This document shows, piece by piece, positions 61,328 to 64,000 of a DNA stretch of 64,000 bases. The position numbers and the translations under genes were made by a program. The notes below the pieces were generated by a model. The model did no database searches, was not told the origin of the DNA, and saw nothing but the letters and a program-made list of their open reading frames with translations. The stretch is from JAHRVQ01 sp029941905. GTDB lineage: Bacteria > Pseudomonadota > Gammaproteobacteria > Pseudomonadales > Azotimanducaceae. The stretch spans positions 337,174-401,173 of the forward strand of contig JAPYTQ010000001.1 of NCBI GenBank assembly GCA_029941905.1, given 5' to 3'. Each line of letters begins with the position of its first letter. Positions within the stretch are counted from its first letter, which is position 1.

Positions 61328-61801
61328 ATGACCGACTACACCATTAACATCAACAATCAAACCGTTGTAGTAGCAGCAGATCCAGACACCCCGCTACTCT
61401 ATGTACTAAGACAAGCTGGTTACCATAGCGTGCGTTTCGGCTGTGGTCTGGAACAATGCGGTTGCTGCAAAGTGTTAGTAAACAGTCAGCCAGTGTATGC
61501 ATGTACCAGGAAAATATCGGATCTCCATGATGCCGATATTGTAACCCTTGAAGGCCATGAAGAAATTGCAGATCTTCAGCAGATTCGTCAGGCTTTCCTG
61601 GATGAGAATGCAGGCCAATGTGGCTTTTGCCTGAGTGGAATCATCATGACAGCACTCGATCTGTTATCTCATAACCCTCAACCTACCCGCGAAGAGATAA
61701 AAGAATCGCTAGCCGACAATCTCTGTCGTTGTGGTGCTCACAATCGCATCATTCGGGCGATCCAGAGGGCAGCGAAAAGTGTGAATATTTTAAATGAATA
61801 G
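61328..61801 (+). CDS. Molybdenum hydroxylase small subunit, 2x[2Fe-2S]
   Basis: A 157-residue electron-transfer subunit. The N-terminal plant-ferredoxin-type cluster uses Cys39, Cys44, Cys47 and Cys59, and the C-terminal helical domain binds the second cluster with Cys98, Cys101, Cys133 and Cys135 (QCGFC, CRCG). It matches isoquinoline 1-oxidoreductase alpha subunits and the xanthine dehydrogenase family small subunit. The large-subunit gene overlaps by eight bases. No FAD subunit is present, as in the isoquinoline and nicotinate types, which pass electrons to cytochromes or quinones. Confidence 0.93.
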   Translation: MTDYTININNQTVVVAADPDTPLLYVLRQAGYHSVRFGCGLEQCGCCKVLVNSQPVYACTRKISDLHDADIVTLEGHEEIADLQQIRQAFLDENAGQCGFCLSGIIMTALDLLSHNPQPTREEIKESLADNLCRCGAHNRIIRAIQRAAKSVNILNE

Positions 61802-63947
61802 TTTGCCCGATGCCCTCATTAGAAACCCGAAACTGGCTGATTGGGTTTCCTTCCTCGAGTCGGAACGACTGGTGTTAATCAAAACCGGCAAAGTCGAATT
61901 GGGGCAGGGAATAAAGACAGCGATAGCGACTATCGCTGCAGAAGAGCTTGATCTCCGTCCGGATCAGGTCGTCATACAAACCGGAAACACCGTATCTGGC
62001 CCGAACGAGTTTATTACAGCAGGCAGTATGTCCATCGAAGGTAGTGGCAGCGCAGTCCGGCAGGTCACCGCCGAGGTCAGACATCACCTACTCAGCCGCG
62101 CCAGTGTTGCCTTGCAAATTGATATCGATAACCTAACAGTCCACGAAGGCCTGATCAAACATCAATTTGGAAACGAGTTCATTTCGTACTGGGATCTAGA
62201 CACAGACCTCTCGGAACTTCTCGCAACCGGTAAGATAACGGCAAAGAAAAGTGGCGATTACAAACTTGTGGGTAGTTCTGTAAAGCGACTGGATTTACCT
62301 GTAAAAATTTCAGGCGGTACTGCATTTATTCAGGACGAGGTTAACAAGGAAACTCTTTTCGGCTGCATTGTCCGCCCTCCAGGTCTGGCATACAAGCTGT
62401 TAAACATCGAGCCGCATCTAATTGAACAGATGGTCAAAGTAGTCAAGGTTGTTGTTGATGGTAATTTTATCGGCGTGGTGGCCAAAGACCCCTACACTGC
62501 AATACAGGCGAAAACCCGTTTGCAGGAAATCGCAGAATGGCAAATCGACTCAGATCTCAAACCTCCCGCGGATTATCTACGATTCCTGAAGAACAATGTC
62601 AGTGAAAGATTTCTGGTAAAAAATGGAATCCCGGTAGATGATCCAATACCTGAGTCACTAGTCTCGCCTCATATTACTGCACAGTATTCCAAGCCTTATA
62701 CACTACACGGTTCAATTGCTCCGTCTGCAGCACTGGCAAAATACACGCCCGATGAGGAAATAAAGCTGCAGATACTCAGTCATAGCCAGGGGCCCTATGT
62801 GATCCGCAATGCAATCGCAACGGCACTTGGTATGAACCCTGAATCCATTGTCGTCGAACATCGGGAAAACGCTGGTTGTTACGGTCACAACGGCGCGGAT
62901 GATGCGGCAATGGACGCGGCCATGCTCGCATTGAACGTCCCCAACTGCCAAATCATGTTGCAGTGGCAACGTCAGGACGAGCATCTATGGGAGCCAATGA
63001 GTCCTGCCATGTTGCTTGATATGGCCGCTTATGTAGAGAAGGGAAAAATTGTTTCCTGGCAGGCAGACATATTCAGTCAAACTCATATGTCGCGACCCAT
63101 TCCAATGGTTGGGGTCTCAAACCTGCTCGCAGCATGGGAAAAATCAGAACCTGTATCCAGGGCCAAAGCACGACCAGGTATGGTATCCCATGGCGGGATT
63201 CATCGTAACGCTGACCCTTACTATAACTTTGAACAGAAACGGATCACTAAAAACCTGGTTTCTGACCAGAGAATTCGAACCTCGTCCACAAGGGGGCTGG
63301 GGGCGTTTGCGAACGTATTCGCCATCGAAACATTTATTGACGAGATCGCAGTGTATCTTCAAACCGACCCTATTCAGCTGCGCATTGATCACCTAAACGA
63401 TCCGCGCGCAATCCAAATCCTCGAGGTACTGCGCCAAAAAACTGCAAAGCAAAAAATTATCGCACTTCCAACCTCTATATCCGGCGTTGGGGTCGCGTTT
63501 GCACGGTACAAGAACACTAAATGTTACGCTGGAGTCGCCATACATCTGGCAATAAATGAGAACACTTTCGAAACTAAACTCATTAGTGCCGACATTATTG
63601 CTGACGCCGGATTAATCATCGACAGGGATGGTCTTGCCAATCAACTGGAAGGTGGGTTGATCCAGGCGGCAAGCTGGACACTAAAAGAAGCTGTTGAGTT
63701 TGATAAATTCAGCAGTGTTTCAACAGATTGGGAAAGCTATCCTATTCTTACGTTTCCGGAAATCCCTACGGTTGAGGTCACTTTAATCGATCAACCTGAT
63801 GAACCCTGCCTTGGCGCCGGAGAAGCGACACAAGGTCCTACACCTGCTGCCATCTGCAATGCCATTTACGATGCTGTAGGGATACGCCTGCGAGATCTTC
63901 CTTTCACACCGGCCAGGCTGAAGCAGGAACTGCTCCGGTCGGATTAA
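61794..63947 (+). CDS. Molybdenum hydroxylase large (molybdopterin-binding) subunit
   Basis: A 717-residue catalytic subunit of the xanthine dehydrogenase family, closest in layout to isoquinoline 1-oxidoreductase beta and nicotinate dehydrogenase large subunits. The N-terminus starts directly in the cofactor fold (VLIKTGKVELGQGIKTAIATI), a hammerhead-like part follows (GTAFIQDEVNKETLFGCIVR), and the C-terminus has CLGAGEATQGPTPAA, the loop with the active-site Glu. It hydroxylates an aromatic heterocycle or aldehyde using water. Unlike many relatives it has no twin-arginine signal, so it should be cytoplasmic. It overlaps the small-subunit gene by eight bases. Substrate unknown. Confidence 0.9.
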   Translation: MNSLPDALIRNPKLADWVSFLESERLVLIKTGKVELGQGIKTAIATIAAEELDLRPDQVVIQTGNTVSGPNEFITAGSMSIEGSGSAVRQVTAEVRHHLLSRASVALQIDIDNLTVHEGLIKHQFGNEFISYWDLDTDLSELLATGKITAKKSGDYKLVGSSVKRLDLPVKISGGTAFIQDEVNKETLFGCIVRPPGLAYKLLNIEPHLIEQMVKVVKVVVDGNFIGVVAKDPYTAIQAKTRLQEIAEWQIDSDLKPPADYLRFLKNNVSERFLVKNGIPVDDPIPESLVSPHITAQYSKPYTLHGSIAPSAALAKYTPDEEIKLQILSHSQGPYVIRNAIATALGMNPESIVVEHRENAGCYGHNGADDAAMDAAMLALNVPNCQIMLQWQRQDEHLWEPMSPAMLLDMAAYVEKGKIVSWQADIFSQTHMSRPIPMVGVSNLLAAWEKSEPVSRAKARPGMVSHGGIHRNADPYYNFEQKRITKNLVSDQRIRTSSTRGLGAFANVFAIETFIDEIAVYLQTDPIQLRIDHLNDPRAIQILEVLRQKTAKQKIIALPTSISGVGVAFARYKNTKCYAGVAIHLAINENTFETKLISADIIADAGLIIDRDGLANQLEGGLIQAASWTLKEAVEFDKFSSVSTDWESYPILTFPEIPTVEVTLIDQPDEPCLGAGEATQGPTPAAICNAIYDAVGIRLRDLPFTPARLKQELLRSD

Positions 63948-63956
63948 CATTCCCCC

Positions 63957-63998
63957 AGGAGGCTGCTGAAAAAGCCCTAGATTCTCGGTCAGCCTCCT
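63957..63998 (+). terminator. Inverted repeat at the right window edge
   Basis: AGGAGGCTG and CAGCCTCCT pair perfectly around 24 bases, 10 bases past the large-subunit stop. It could be the operon terminator, although no T run is seen inside the window. The left arm continues as GGCTGCTGAAAAAGCCC, which resembles ends of IS1182-type elements; that is a memory-based impression only. Confidence 0.4.
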
Positions 63999-64000
63999 AG

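Overview
The window looks like one chromosomal stretch of a Gram-negative, probably marine, gammaproteobacterium. The basis is a TonB-dependent receptor, an RND pump, an Omp85-type barrel, lipoproteins, sigma-54 control, several c-di-GMP proteins, and fatty-acid and glyoxylate genes such as malate synthase G. I cannot name the genus. There are no tRNA, rRNA, CRISPR, transposase or phage genes. Two runs of exactly 100 N mark assembly gaps, both inside tandem repeats of one gene.

Layout. 1-24.7 kb is mostly transport and lipid metabolism: an MFS gene running off the left edge, a MATE exporter, a TonB receptor with a clear terminator, an oligopeptide-type binding protein, an acyl-CoA dehydrogenase, an asymmetric heterodimeric ABC exporter, a short-chain dehydrogenase, an unrecognised helical-repeat protein next to a CDP-alcohol phosphatidyltransferase, an orphan ribbon-helix-helix regulator, a second MATE protein, a luciferase-like monooxygenase, two MFS transporters, an unknown membrane protein and a secreted amidohydrolase.

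24.7-36.6 kb is a minus-strand signalling island. In transcription order it holds a sigma-54 activator with an N-terminal receiver, a secreted subtilisin-like protease carrying two unrelated Trp-rich tandem repeats (19 residues near the N-terminus, 6 residues at the C-terminus), and a periplasmic beta-propeller histidine kinase whose 3' end overlaps a receiver-PAS-GGDEF-EAL gene. The two receivers are clear paralogues, so one kinase may drive both. A sigma-54-like element and an upstream dyad lie between activator and protease.

36.7-50.5 kb holds malate synthase G, a dienelactone-hydrolase-like protein, an RND permease/adaptor pair, a 3-hydroxyacyl-CoA dehydrogenase, an Omp85-like barrel, a decayed propeller-diguanylate cyclase and an S9 peptidase lipoprotein.

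50.5-61.2 kb is a second minus-strand cluster: a GAF-HlyD protein, a PqqD-like/M50/HlyD protein, an HlyD adaptor, a 128-residue LEPR-XLL protein, a hybrid kinase with two Hpt domains, and a receiver-GGDEF-EAL response regulator. Most of these genes overlap or are spaced by tens of bases. It looks like an envelope or export module joined to its own phosphorelay. The right end is a two-subunit molybdenum hydroxylase and an inverted repeat cut by the window edge.

The two best candidates for something undescribed are the repeat-bearing protease island and the LEPR-XLL/M50/HlyD cluster.
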